From Ignavibacteria bacterium UBA6688 (GTDB lineage Bacteria; Bacteroidota; Ignavibacteria; UBA10030), in assembly GCA_002454845.1 (NCBI GenBank), contig DKJQ01000067.1, forward strand, positions 1 to 12,288: a stretch of DNA of 12,288 bases. Reading direction: 5' to 3'. The notes below the pieces were generated by a model. It saw only the letters and a list, made by a program, of their open reading frames with translations, was not told the DNA's origin and did no database searches. The stretch's first letter is position 1; every line of letters starts with the position of its first letter. Positions 1 to 6,906 of the stretch are shown one piece after another. A program made the translations under genes and the position numbers.

Positions 1-1492
1 CCACCGTCTGCTGGAGCCGGCCATGGTCATCCTTATGCCGGAACTCATTCGCATGCGAATCGTACGTATAGTCCTTTTCCCAGCTCTTTGCGTTTCGTTG
101 TATTTCCCGTAGAGCTTCGACAATAAATTCGACTTCCTCATTCGTCGTGGTGGGATGGATCGAGAGCCGCACCCAGCCCGGCTTGGAAGAGAGGTCTCCT
201 TCATCGATTTTATCAGTGATCCGCTTCGATTGATAGCGCGTGACATGCAGCAGGTAGTGGCCGTAGGTGCCCGCGCATGAGCAGCCGCCCCGTGACTGGA
301 TGCCGAACCGGTCGTTCAGGAGACGCACGACAAGATTGTAATGGATATCGTCAAGATAAAAAGACATCATCCCCAACCGATTCTCAATGTTGTCAGCAAG
401 CAACGTCAGTCCCGGTACCGAGCGCAAGCCTTTGAACAGAGAGCGCACAAGCTCTTCCTCCCGCTGATGCATCCTCTCCATTCCCATTTCTTCCTTCAGC
501 GTGACAGCCAACGCCGCCTTGATCGCCGGCAGAAATCCCGGAGTTCCGCCATCCTCGCGCACTTCCACGTCCGGGATATAGCGGTACTCTCCCCACGGGT
601 TCGTCCATAACACCGTGCCGCCTCCCGGCTGATCGGGGGATTTGAGACGATAGAGGCTCGAATCAAAAATCAGCACACCGGGGGCGCCCGGTCCGCCGAG
701 GAACTTATGCGGCGAGAAAACAATCGCGTCTAATCGCTCCATCGGGTCCGGCGGGTGCATATCGATTTTCATGTACGGGGCGGACGCGGCAAGATCGATA
801 AGGCAAATTCCCCCATGCTCGTGCATGATCCGGGCAAGAGTGTGGTAGGGGGTATGGATCCCTGTGACATTGGAGCATGCGGAGAACGCACCGATTTTCA
901 GTTTGCGGGTCTTATGCTGTTCCAGGAGCGAGCGGAGATCGTCAAGATCGACCAGTCCTTCGTCGGTCGCCTTGATGACTTGCACGTCGCAGATCGTTTC
1001 GTACCAGGTGGTGTGGTTGGAGTGATGTTCCAGGTGCGTCACGAAGACCACCGGCCGCAACTCATCCGGGATGGAAAGATGGTCCTTCCACTGCTCCGGA
1101 CATTTCAGGCCAAGGATGCGCTGGAACTTGTTGACCGCGGCGGTCATCCCGAAACCGGCGAACAAGAGCGCATCCCCGGATCCGGCGTTGACATGTTTTT
1201 TGATGATCTGGTGGGCAAGGTGATACGCATGCGTCATGGACGAGCCCGTGACGCTCGATTCGGAGTGCGTGTTCCCCACGAACGGTCCGAACAGGTCGTG
1301 AAGCTTCCGCTCGATCGGCTCGTACAGACGGCCGCTGGCCGTCCAATCGGCATAGAGGACCTTCTTCCGGCCGTACGGAGATTCAAATGTTTGATGCTGT
1401 CCGAGGATCTTGTTCCGGAAGGGCTCAAAGAAATCTTCGAGACTCCCGGATGCAGAGCTGGACGGAACCGTCGTTGGAGCCGCGGACGACAT
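1..1492 (-). CDS. Class V aminotransferase / cysteine desulfurase-like PLP enzyme (3' end beyond window)
   Basis: Reading the minus strand from the ATG at 1492-1490 gives 497 codons without a stop, so the C-terminus lies left of base 1. The protein is a fold-type I PLP enzyme of the class V aminotransferase (SufS/NifS-like) superfamily. Visible landmarks are the ring-stacking His in LEHHSN (H156-H157), the PLP-binding Asp in CLIDLAAS (D233), the Schiff-base Lys in SPHKFLGG (K263), and a late RGGCSCAGTYGHYLL segment with C404 and C406 where desulfurases carry their catalytic Cys. The second Cys makes a persulfide or lyase role possible, but the substrate cannot be read from sequence. The frame stays open upstream to an in-frame GTG at 1549-1547, so the start is uncertain; GAGAG about 12 nt before the ATG is a weak ribosome site. 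It follows the DUF423 gene by 94 bp and is probably cotranscribed with it. The unusual length suggests a free-standing class V homologue rather than housekeeping IscS. Confidence 0.88.
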   Translation of the reverse strand, partial: MSSAAPTTVPSSSASGSLEDFFEPFRNKILGQHQTFESPYGRKKVLYADWTASGRLYEPIERKLHDLFGPFVGNTHSESSVTGSSMTHAYHLAHQIIKKHVNAGSGDALLFAGFGMTAAVNKFQRILGLKCPEQWKDHLSIPDELRPVVFVTHLEHHSNHTTWYETICDVQVIKATDEGLVDLDDLRSLLEQHKTRKLKIGAFSACSNVTGIHTPYHTLARIMHEHGGICLIDLAASAPYMKIDMHPPDPMERLDAIVFSPHKFLGGPGAPGVLIFDSSLYRLKSPDQPGGGTVLWTNPWGEYRYIPDVEVREDGGTPGFLPAIKAALAVTLKEEMGMERMHQREEELVRSLFKGLRSVPGLTLLADNIENRLGMMSFYLDDIHYNLVVRLLNDRFGIQSRGGCSCAGTYGHYLLHVTRYQSKRITDKIDEGDLSSKPGWVRLSIHPTTTNEEVEFIVEALREIQRNAKSWEKDYTYDSHANEFRHKDDHGRLQQTV

Positions 1493-1586
1493 TGCTGCTA
1501 CTCTCAGGTGATGAAATAATGGAACAAATCGCTCGGGTTCAAGATACACATCCCCATTCCGGAAAACAAGAACGGGCAGAACCCGC

Positions 1587-1961
1587 TTACTCCACCGACC
1601 TCCAGAACCCGATGGCAAGACAAACCCAGCCGGCGAGGAATGCCACTCCCCCAACAGGCGTCACAGCTCCGAACCACCGAAGCCCTGTCAGTGTGAGCAA
1701 GTAGAGACTTCCGGAGAAAATCACGATCCCCACGATGAACAACCAGCCTGCTTTGGAAAACAATGTGCTCATGTACTTATCGACCGCCCATGCCACGACA
1801 AACAGGGCCAGGGAGTGATACATCTGATAGCGAATCCCCGTTTCAAAGATCTGAAGCATTTCGGGCGACAGATGGTCTTTCAGCGCGTGCGCACCGAACG
1901 CCCCCAGAGCAACGCTCAGGAATCCCCCAACAGCACCGGCAACAATGAATGTTCGGGACAT
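1587..1961 (-). CDS. DUF423 family small inner-membrane protein
   Basis: A 124-residue integral membrane protein with four hydrophobic segments, matching the DUF423 (YgdD-like) family in length and pattern. Family hallmarks are visible: an N-terminal helix with GAVGGFLSVALGAFGAHALK, then the conserved amphipathic stretch FETGIRYQMYHSLALF, and a C-terminal half with FSGSLYLL, and TPVGGVAFLAGW. The function of this family is not established, and I infer none. I chose the ATG at 1961-1959. A TTG three codons upstream (1970-1968) would add only Met-Ile-Pro and has no better ribosome site. No Shine-Dalgarno sequence precedes either start; a promoter-like pair ends only 8 nt before the ATG, so a leaderless mRNA is possible. 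The upstream spacer is entirely heptad-periodic DNA. The class V aminotransferase follows after 94 bp. Confidence 0.93.
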   Translation of the reverse strand: MSRTFIVAGAVGGFLSVALGAFGAHALKDHLSPEMLQIFETGIRYQMYHSLALFVVAWAVDKYMSTLFSKAGWLFIVGIVIFSGSLYLLTLTGLRWFGAVTPVGGVAFLAGWVCLAIGFWRSVE

Positions 1962-1969
1962 GGGAATCA

Positions 1970-1997
1970 ATTAAAAAGTAAAAATTAAAAATGACAA
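1970..1997 (-). promoter_or_regulatory. Putative sigma70-type promoter for the DUF423 gene
   Basis: On the minus strand TTGTCA (1997-1992) and TTTAAT (1975-1970) are separated by 16 bp, each 5/6 to the sigma70 consensus. The predicted transcription start would fall near 1963, essentially at the ATG at 1961, implying a leaderless transcript. That agrees with the absence of a Shine-Dalgarno sequence. The elements sit in the A/T-rich end of a 7-bp periodic tract, so low complexity makes a chance match quite possible. Confidence 0.35.
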
Positions 1998-2088
1998 AGT
2001 AGAAAGATGACAGATTGCAGATTGCTGATTGCTGATTGCTGACCGCTGACTTACCCCACCACCCATCACCCCCAACCTACCACCTTTC
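1971..2088. repeat. Heptad-periodic intergenic tract A
   Basis: The whole spacer between the acetamidase-family stop codon and the DUF423 gene parses into 7-bp units in one unbroken phase. On the plus strand from 1971 the units begin TTAAAAA, GTAAAAA, change through GATGACA (2006-2012) and GATTGCA (2013-2019) to three GATTGCT copies (2020-2040), then GACCGCT, and finish in C-rich units of the CCCACCA / CCCATCA type (2055-2088). Neighbouring units are similar but the unit drifts from A/T-rich to C-rich along the tract. There is no spacer/repeat alternation as in CRISPR. Heptanucleotide tandem repeats of the STRR type are known from cyanobacteria; here I infer only growth by slippage in 7-bp steps. 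The core is shared, inverted, with tract B at 5618-5757. Confidence 0.85.
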
Positions 2089-3057
2089 TTACTTCGGTAG
2101 ATATCGTTTCGGGAATTTGGCGACGACCGTGTACTGAGGATCCACGATGTTCGCGACCGTGCTGCTGCCGACCTGGGAAAGAACCTGATAGGCCTCCCAC
2201 CGGTCGAAGCCGTATTCCTTTTCAAGCCACTCGATCAACTCGACGTGTGCGAGCCGAAACGCGTCGATGAGCGGACGCGCACTTCCCGCCACCATGATAA
2301 ACTCCCGGTCTTCGATGCGCGGCCACCGGATCGCCTTGTTCTTGATTACGTCGATCTGAAGCACCACATCGACCGTCGTCTCCAATCCGGTCCCGGCGAT
2401 CTCGCCATGTCCCTGCAGAGCATGCGCGTCGCCAAAATAGACATACGCCCCTTCATGGAAGACCGGCAAGTACACGGTGGCTCCCTCACGTATCTCCGGG
2501 GCGTCCATATTGCCGCCGAAGTCGCCGGGCCAGAGTCCACCAAATGCCTCCTCACCCCGCGGCGCAACAGCAACGCGGCCCAGCATGGGGTTGAGCGGAA
2601 CTTCGATGTTCTTCAGACGGCTCTTCGGGAGATCGAGCTTTCCGAATTTCCTTGTGGGATCGATACGCCAGAGAAACCGCTCGTCCGCGATCGGGGGATT
2701 CAACAGACGTACGCGCACATCCGTCTGTAATCCACCGAAGTTGGGGTTCACCCGCGCAGGAGCCAGATCATGGTTGGGAGTGAGTTTGAGGATTTTCACG
2801 ACCACCTGGTCTTTCGTCGTGGCCCCTTCGACATAGATCGGCCCCACCTCCCCCGGCCACGCTCCTCCCTCTTCCGTGTAATATCCCCCCATCAGTGTCT
2901 TGCTGATGAGAACCGTTCCGGGTTTCACTCTGAGAACCGGCTCACGCACCTTGAACGCCTGCGATCCGGGCGTGGTTTGGATGAACCGGATGGTATCCTG
3001 GGAAATCGCGGCAACGGGGAGCATGAAGAGGAGAAACAGTGTGTGAAGGATTTTCAT
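2089..3057 (-). CDS. Exported acetamidase/formamidase family protein
   Basis: A 322-residue protein of the FmdA/AmdA (acetamidase/formamidase) family, which hydrolyses short amides to ammonia and the carboxylic acid. Residues 1-19 form a typical signal peptide ending AAIS, with Gln20 probably the first mature residue, so the enzyme should act in the periplasm or outside; many characterised relatives are cytoplasmic. Family motifs are present in order: a GGLQTD segment at 108-113, GDFGGNMD at 178-185, GDAHALQGHGE at 209-219 and GTGLE at 222-226, which build the metal-dependent active site in this fold. The ATG at 3057 is preceded by AAGGA with good spacing (AAGGAAAAGTATG). It lies 43 bp after the short-chain dehydrogenase gene and is probably in the same transcript. 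The substrate is not determined by sequence; formamide, acetamide or a larger amide are all possible. The stop codon abuts heptad tract A. Confidence 0.88.
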   Translation of the reverse strand: MKILHTLFLLFMLPVAAISQDTIRFIQTTPGSQAFKVREPVLRVKPGTVLISKTLMGGYYTEEGGAWPGEVGPIYVEGATTKDQVVVKILKLTPNHDLAPARVNPNFGGLQTDVRVRLLNPPIADERFLWRIDPTRKFGKLDLPKSRLKNIEVPLNPMLGRVAVAPRGEEAFGGLWPGDFGGNMDAPEIREGATVYLPVFHEGAYVYFGDAHALQGHGEIAGTGLETTVDVVLQIDVIKNKAIRWPRIEDREFIMVAGSARPLIDAFRLAHVELIEWLEKEYGFDRWEAYQVLSQVGSSTVANIVDPQYTVVAKFPKRYLPK

Positions 3058-3100
3058 ACTTTTCCTTGGTTGATGGGAGGGGGCGGGACCGAAATTCTTT

Positions 3101-3874
3101 CTACGTCGTTCGATGCACCATTGTCGGGGATGCCTGCGCCGTGGGCATGACGATCATCTCCGCTATCTGCACATGCGGAGGACGCGTCGCAGAGTAGAGA
3201 ACGGCATCCGCAATGTCCTCCGGCGTTAGTGGTTGCAGGTTTTGGTATACGGTCTTTGCACGGGATTCGTCCCCGCGGAAACGAACAATGCTGAACTCCG
3301 TCTCCACCAGTCCGGGATCCACTGTGCAGACGCGCACGGGGGTATCGAGCAGATCCATGCGCATCCCCTTCGTCAGCGCGTCCACCGCAAATTTGGTCGC
3401 GCAGTAGACATTGCCTCGCGGGTACACGTCATGCCCGGCTATGGAGCCGATATTCACGATGGTTCCTTTGTTCCGGGCCACCATCCCGGGGATCACAGAC
3501 CGACTGACGTACAACAGCCCCTTTACGTTCGTATCGATCATCTCCTCCCAATCCTGAACCGACCCTTCATGCAATTTGTCGAATCCACGGCTCAGTCCCG
3601 CATTATTGACGAGAATCTCGATCGCTTGCCACGCGGCCGGGAGTGCGGTGAACGCCGATTCCACCGCCGCATGATCACGGACATCAAGCTGAAGCAAAGA
3701 TGTTTCTGTCTTGTGTTGCTGCTTCAATTCCGTCGCCAGGGTTTCCAGCTTGTCCTTGCGGCGTGCGGCGAGAAGGAGTCTCGCGCCATGCCGGGCAAAC
3801 TCACGGGCACACGCGAGACCGATGCCGCTGCTGGCGCCGGTAATGCAAACAATGCTTCCTGAGAGAGATTTCAT
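3101..3874 (-). CDS. Classical short-chain dehydrogenase/reductase, YdfG-like
   Basis: A 257-residue classical SDR. The nucleotide-binding motif TGASSGIG is at residues 12-19, NNAG at 90-93, the catalytic Asn at N116, and the Ser-Tyr-Lys set at S144, Y157 and K161 (YCATK). The two arginines R38-R39 after the second beta strand favour NADP(H). Overall layout and the PGLVETEFS segment after the active site resemble the YdfG / serine 3-dehydrogenase subgroup, which oxidises serine, allo-threonine and other 3-hydroxy acids; this subgroup call is less certain than the SDR call. The protein should be cytoplasmic. The ATG at 3874-3872 starts exactly where the Rossmann fold requires, though no convincing Shine-Dalgarno precedes it. 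It is separated from the upstream deacylase gene by a hairpin terminator, so it probably begins a new transcript that includes the exported amidase 43 bp downstream. No promoter stands out in 3875-3994. Confidence 0.93.
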   Translation of the reverse strand: MKSLSGSIVCITGASSGIGLACAREFARHGARLLLAARRKDKLETLATELKQQHKTETSLLQLDVRDHAAVESAFTALPAAWQAIEILVNNAGLSRGFDKLHEGSVQDWEEMIDTNVKGLLYVSRSVIPGMVARNKGTIVNIGSIAGHDVYPRGNVYCATKFAVDALTKGMRMDLLDTPVRVCTVDPGLVETEFSIVRFRGDESRAKTVYQNLQPLTPEDIADAVLYSATRPPHVQIAEMIVMPTAQASPTMVHRTT

Positions 3875-3908
3875 TGAGGGGTTCCGATCAGTGTTATTGC
3901 GGAAAGCG

Positions 3909-3953
3909 ACTTCGGCGAGACTTCGACGAACTCAGTCGAGTCGCTCAGCCGAG
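3909..3953. repeat. Composite extragenic palindromic element with two direct-repeat pairs
   Basis: In the spacer before the SDR gene, ACTTCGGCGAG (3909-3919) is immediately repeated as ACTTCGACGAA (3920-3930), and CTCAGTCGAG (3931-3940) is repeated as CTCAGCCGAG (3944-3953). The left pair is largely complementary to the right pair: CGGC (3913-3916) with GCCG (3948-3951), GAG (3917-3919) with CTC (3944-3946), and TCGAC (3923-3927) with GTCGA (3935-3939). An imperfect hairpin can form. It looks like a dispersed extragenic palindrome; whether it recurs in the genome cannot be seen here. Confidence 0.5.
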
Positions 3954-3994
3954 CCGGGATTGGGGGAGCAAGGGATCGACAGCTAAAATACAAA

Positions 3995-4020
3995 GCGCTC
4001 GTCGGAATGTCAACGAGCGC
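3995..4020. terminator. Bidirectional rho-independent terminator
   Basis: GCGCTCGT (3995-4002) and ACGAGCGC (4013-4020) form a perfect 8-bp stem with a 10-nt loop. On the minus strand the stem is followed by a T-rich run (TTTGTATTTTAG) and sits just after the deacylase stop codon at 4027. On the plus strand it is followed by seven T residues (4022-4028). It therefore should end the deacylase transcript and also block rightward readthrough. It separates the deacylase unit from the SDR-amidase unit. Confidence 0.8.
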
Positions 4021-4026
4021 GTTTTT

Positions 4027-5610
4027 TTACCTCTGCGCACCGGGCCCGAGCAGGATCTGCCCGGAACGCGTGCCGTTGTGCTCCCCTTCCTCAATCACGG
4101 GCAGGCCGTTCACAAGGACATAGTGAAACCCTTCGGCATAGGCATGGGGCTTTTCAAAGGTTGCCGCATCCTTCACTGTTGCGGCGTCGAAGATCACGAT
4201 ATCTGCCCACAGGCCGGGACGGAGCAACCCCCGGTCCGTCAGCCGGAACCTCTGCGCAGGAAGTGATGTCATTTTCCGGATCGCGTCCTCCAGCTTCAGG
4301 ATCTTCTTGTTCCGGACATACTCACCCAGAACACGGGAATTCGTTCCGTACCCGCGCGGGTGAGGGACGCCGGAGCCGTACTCGATCACGCCGGCATCCG
4401 AGGCGACCATCGCGTAGGGATATTTCATGATTTTTTGGACATCTTTTTCACTCATCGAGTGGTACACCATGGACGCTCCCCCTTTCTCGAGCATGTCGAG
4501 AACGGTCTGGATCTCATTGTTGAGCGTCCCGCGCCGTTTCCAGAGACGATTGATCTGGGTGATGTTCTTCCCGTTGAGTGTGGAATCCCATGAACAGCGG
4601 GCGACATACGCATAATCCAGGCGGGTGAACCCTTTGTTGAGGATGCTGCGTTTTGCCTCGGCCGCAATCTTCTTCCGCGTTGCAGGGTCCTGCAACCGCG
4701 CCTGCACTGCCGCAAAACTATCGGCCAGGGCCCAGGACGGGGCAAGGATGCCAAGATTGGTGCTCGATGCGGGGTATGGGTACTGATCGACGTTGACGTC
4801 AATTCCCTCAGCCCGCGCCTTCTCCACGAGGGCGATCGTCTTGTCGCTTGTTCCCCACAGTTTCTTCGCGGAAATCTTGAAATGGGAAATCTCTACCGGC
4901 ATCGACGCTTCACGACCGATATGAATTGCCTCGCTGATCGCCTCCACAACCTTCAATCCTTCATCCCGGATATGGGAAGCATAGACGCCGCCGTACTTTG
5001 AAGCGGCTCTTGCCAACCCGACGACCTCCGGTGTTTTGGAATACGTTCCGGGGATGTAGATGAGTCCGGTGGAAAACCCGACCGCGCCCTGCTCCATGGC
5101 CTTCCCGACGGAATCTTCCATGGCTTGTTGTTCTTCCGGGCTCGGTTCCCGCTGGGCCGCACCCATCACCGAACGCCGGACGCTGTTATGCCCGATCAAG
5201 GTACCGAGATTGATGGAAATCCCTTTTTCGCGCAGTTCTGCGAAAAACGCGTCAAGGTCCGTCTCCGATCCTCCACAGTTCCCCGTGATGATGGAGGTGA
5301 CCCCGTCGTAGATGAAATTATCAGCAGTCGGGATACGGCGAATTCCTCCTTCGGCATGGGCATGGACATCAATGAACCCGGGCGCAACATACAATCCTTG
5401 TGCATCGATCACCCGTGCTGCAGAGGTCGCATCAATCTTCCCGATCGCTGCAATTCTTCCATCACGAATGGCAACATCGCCATCATACCACGGATTACCG
5501 CTCCCATCAATGACCCGACCGTTTTTGATGACAAGATCGTAGCGGGTTTGAGCGACGACGGTGACGGCAACAAGAAGAAGGGCAAGGTGAAAACCAAAGC
5601 GTGGGGACAT
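4027..5610 (-). CDS. Exported N-acyl-D-amino-acid deacylase (D-aminoacylase family amidohydrolase)
   Basis: A 527-residue metal-dependent amidohydrolase of the D-aminoacylase family, which removes the acyl group from N-acyl-D-amino acids. A signal peptide covers residues 1-20 with Gln21 as probable mature N-terminus, so it is likely periplasmic or secreted. The small beta domain shows NGRVIDGSGNPWYDGD (30-45); the TIM-barrel then carries HAH (83-85) in PGFIDVHAH, the bridging-ligand Cys112 in GNCGG that marks this subfamily, GHNSVR (H141), YASHIRDE (H213), EISHFK (H243) and the catalytic Asp405 in ASDAG. Length is normal for the family. The ATG at 5610 has a good ribosome site, GAGAGG, 7 nt upstream, which lies in the edge of heptad tract B. 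The 152-bp spacer to the upstream PLP-enzyme gene contains little except that tract. Specificity among acyl-D-amino acids is unknown; D-glutamate or D-aspartate deacylases and related dipeptidase-like members are alternatives. Confidence 0.92.
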   Translation of the reverse strand: MSPRFGFHLALLLVAVTVVAQTRYDLVIKNGRVIDGSGNPWYDGDVAIRDGRIAAIGKIDATSAARVIDAQGLYVAPGFIDVHAHAEGGIRRIPTADNFIYDGVTSIITGNCGGSETDLDAFFAELREKGISINLGTLIGHNSVRRSVMGAAQREPSPEEQQAMEDSVGKAMEQGAVGFSTGLIYIPGTYSKTPEVVGLARAASKYGGVYASHIRDEGLKVVEAISEAIHIGREASMPVEISHFKISAKKLWGTSDKTIALVEKARAEGIDVNVDQYPYPASSTNLGILAPSWALADSFAAVQARLQDPATRKKIAAEAKRSILNKGFTRLDYAYVARCSWDSTLNGKNITQINRLWKRRGTLNNEIQTVLDMLEKGGASMVYHSMSEKDVQKIMKYPYAMVASDAGVIEYGSGVPHPRGYGTNSRVLGEYVRNKKILKLEDAIRKMTSLPAQRFRLTDRGLLRPGLWADIVIFDAATVKDAATFEKPHAYAEGFHYVLVNGLPVIEEGEHNGTRSGQILLGPGAQR

Positions 5611-5617
5611 GGGGATT

Positions 5618-5623
5618 CCTCTC
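5618..5623 (-). promoter_or_regulatory. Ribosome binding site of the deacylase gene, embedded in heptad tract B
   Basis: On the minus strand GAGAGG (5623-5618) lies 7 nt before the ATG at 5610 and fixes that start. These bases are also the outermost unit (CCTCTCA on the plus strand) of the 7-bp periodic tract, so repeat turnover here would touch translation initiation. Confidence 0.6.
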
Positions 5624-5757
5624 AGTATTCAGCAGTCAGCGTTCAGCAATCAGCAATCAGCAATCAGCAGTCAGCAGTCTGCAGTCTGCAGTCTGTCATC
5701 TGCAATCTGTATTTTCTCTCTCCAATTTGGAGTTTGGATTTTGGAGCTTGGAATTTA
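5618..5757. repeat. Heptad-periodic intergenic tract B
   Basis: About twenty consecutive 7-bp units in one phase fill the spacer between the D-threonine aldolase-type gene and the deacylase gene. On the plus strand the units run from CCTCTCA and GTATTCA through GCAGTCA and GCGTTCA to three GCAATCA copies (5646-5666), then GCAGTCA, three GCAGTCT copies (5674-5694), GTCATCT, GCAATCT, and after a pyrimidine-rich unit into a second family: CAATTTG, GAGTTTG, GATTTTG, GAGCTTG, GAATTTA (5723-5757). The unit changes stepwise while the 7-bp phase never breaks. The first family matches tract A in sequence and order but in the opposite orientation. The tract carries no convincing gene; open frames across it are by-products of low complexity. 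Confidence 0.88.
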
Positions 5758-5762
5758 TCCTT

Positions 5763-6896
5763 CTATGTTCTTCCCCGCAAAATCTTCCACTTATCCACCA
5801 CCTCGTCCTCCTTTACAACGTAATAATGGTCGAAGTTCGCTGCGGTGAGACAGGAGTGATGTTCGAGGATCCTGACCTTGTCCCCGACGGGGAAGAGACC
5901 TTCGATCAGCTTCGGCTTGTCGCAGACAACTCTTCCATGTTCCTGGGAAAGCGTCCGGACATGGACATGGGGGGCAAGCCGTTTCCGCTCATAGTTTTCA
6001 TAGATAATTCCCATGTCCATGTCGTTACTGATGTGCGTCGGTCCGGCGTCTTTGGATAACGCGAGGGCGCCGGCATCCGTCAGAAAGTGGGCAGCGCCGG
6101 GCTGGTGGGAAATCACCGAAGCAAGCACCGTGAGAGCACAATCGCTGACGGAACAGCTTCCGATCATCGCCTGGGTATAGTCATAAAATGCGTAGTTGCC
6201 CGGCCGGACCTCCGAGATCCCGTTGAGGTTTTCGGTTACGGCCATCGCGGGGGTGGAACCAATGCTGATGAACGGGACCGTATACCCCTTTGCGCGCATC
6301 CGTTCCGCGAACTCCACCATGACGGAGCGCTCCTGCTCGGCGTATGGAAGAATTTCCTTTCTCGACTTTGCATAGTAAGAATAGCCGGAGTGGGACAGGA
6401 TGCCGTCGAAGATCAGTGTCTTCGATTCGCTTAAAGCCCGAATGAGGTCTTCCGCAAGGGGCGAATCCGGGTCCACGCCGGCACGGTGGTATCCGCAATC
6501 GACCTTCAACCAGACGTGAATCTTGTCCCCGTTGACCCGGGAGATTTTATCGAGGTGCCATTTTGCTTCGAGGCTGTCGACCACCAACCGGAGTGTGGTT
6601 TTCTGGTTGAGCTCAGCGGCCCTCACGGCATAGACCGGGGGAATCGGGAACGCCCACGTGATGTCGTTGAATCCTGCTGCCGCGAACTGCTCCGCCTCGT
6701 AAAATGTCGAGACGGTAATGCCGCGGGCTCCCAGTTCCAATTGGTGGTTGGCAATCTCAATACATTTATGCGTTTTGATATGGGGACGAAGGGAGACGCC
6801 GAAGGAATTCGCCCGCTCCTGCATCCGGGTGAGATTGCGCTCGAGGATATGCTGATCGATCAGGAGCGCGGGGGTGGGAAGTTCGTGGATGGTCAT
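5763..6896 (-). CDS. D-threonine aldolase / D-serine dehydratase family PLP enzyme
   Basis: A 377-residue fold-type III PLP enzyme with an alanine-racemase-like N-terminal barrel and the C-terminal D-serine-dehydratase-like domain. The PLP lysine is K41 in RPHIKTHK. Near the C-terminus the HHSC motif (H347, C349) supplies the metal ligands typical of eukaryotic-type D-serine dehydratase and D-threonine aldolase. The family either cleaves D-beta-hydroxy amino acids to glycine and an aldehyde, or dehydrates D-serine / D-threonine to pyruvate / 2-oxobutanoate; sequence reading does not separate these. I chose the ATG at 6896-6894, giving MTIHELPTPALLID, where family members usually start. An upstream in-frame TTG (6920) would overlap the E1 gene. 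It begins 10 bp after the E1 stop, so translation is probably coupled and the two share a transcript. The protein has no signal peptide and should be cytoplasmic. Its TAG stop lies 5 bp from the end of heptad tract B. Confidence 0.92.
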   Translation of the reverse strand: MTIHELPTPALLIDQHILERNLTRMQERANSFGVSLRPHIKTHKCIEIANHQLELGARGITVSTFYEAEQFAAAGFNDITWAFPIPPVYAVRAAELNQKTTLRLVVDSLEAKWHLDKISRVNGDKIHVWLKVDCGYHRAGVDPDSPLAEDLIRALSESKTLIFDGILSHSGYSYYAKSRKEILPYAEQERSVMVEFAERMRAKGYTVPFISIGSTPAMAVTENLNGISEVRPGNYAFYDYTQAMIGSCSVSDCALTVLASVISHQPGAAHFLTDAGALALSKDAGPTHISNDMDMGIIYENYERKRLAPHVHVRTLSQEHGRVVCDKPKLIEGLFPVGDKVRILEHHSCLTAANFDHYYVVKEDEVVDKWKILRGRT

Positions 6897-6906
6897 GATG
6901 ATCCGT

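Noticed and set aside
755..1519. Long open frame on the plus strand (254 codons)
   Set aside because: It lies antisense to the class V aminotransferase, whose PLP motifs are unmistakable on the minus strand; its own translation shows no domain and is rich in Arg/Gly as expected of a GC-rich shadow frame.
1571..1587. Hairpin after the DUF423 gene followed by a T-containing stretch
   Set aside because: The stem is only six pairs with a wobble, overlaps the stop codon, and the T-run is interrupted; too weak to call a terminator.
2006..2050. CRISPR array
   Set aside because: The repeats are contiguous 7-bp units with no unique spacers, and no cas gene is present.
3233..3862. Plus-strand open frame of 209 codons
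   Set aside because: Antisense to the SDR gene with intact catalytic residues; the translation has no recognisable pattern.
5601..6059. Plus-strand open frame across heptad tract B
   Set aside because: The first part is translated repeat (Gln/Ser/Ala-rich periodic residues) and the rest is antisense to the PLP enzyme gene; no ribosome site or domain.
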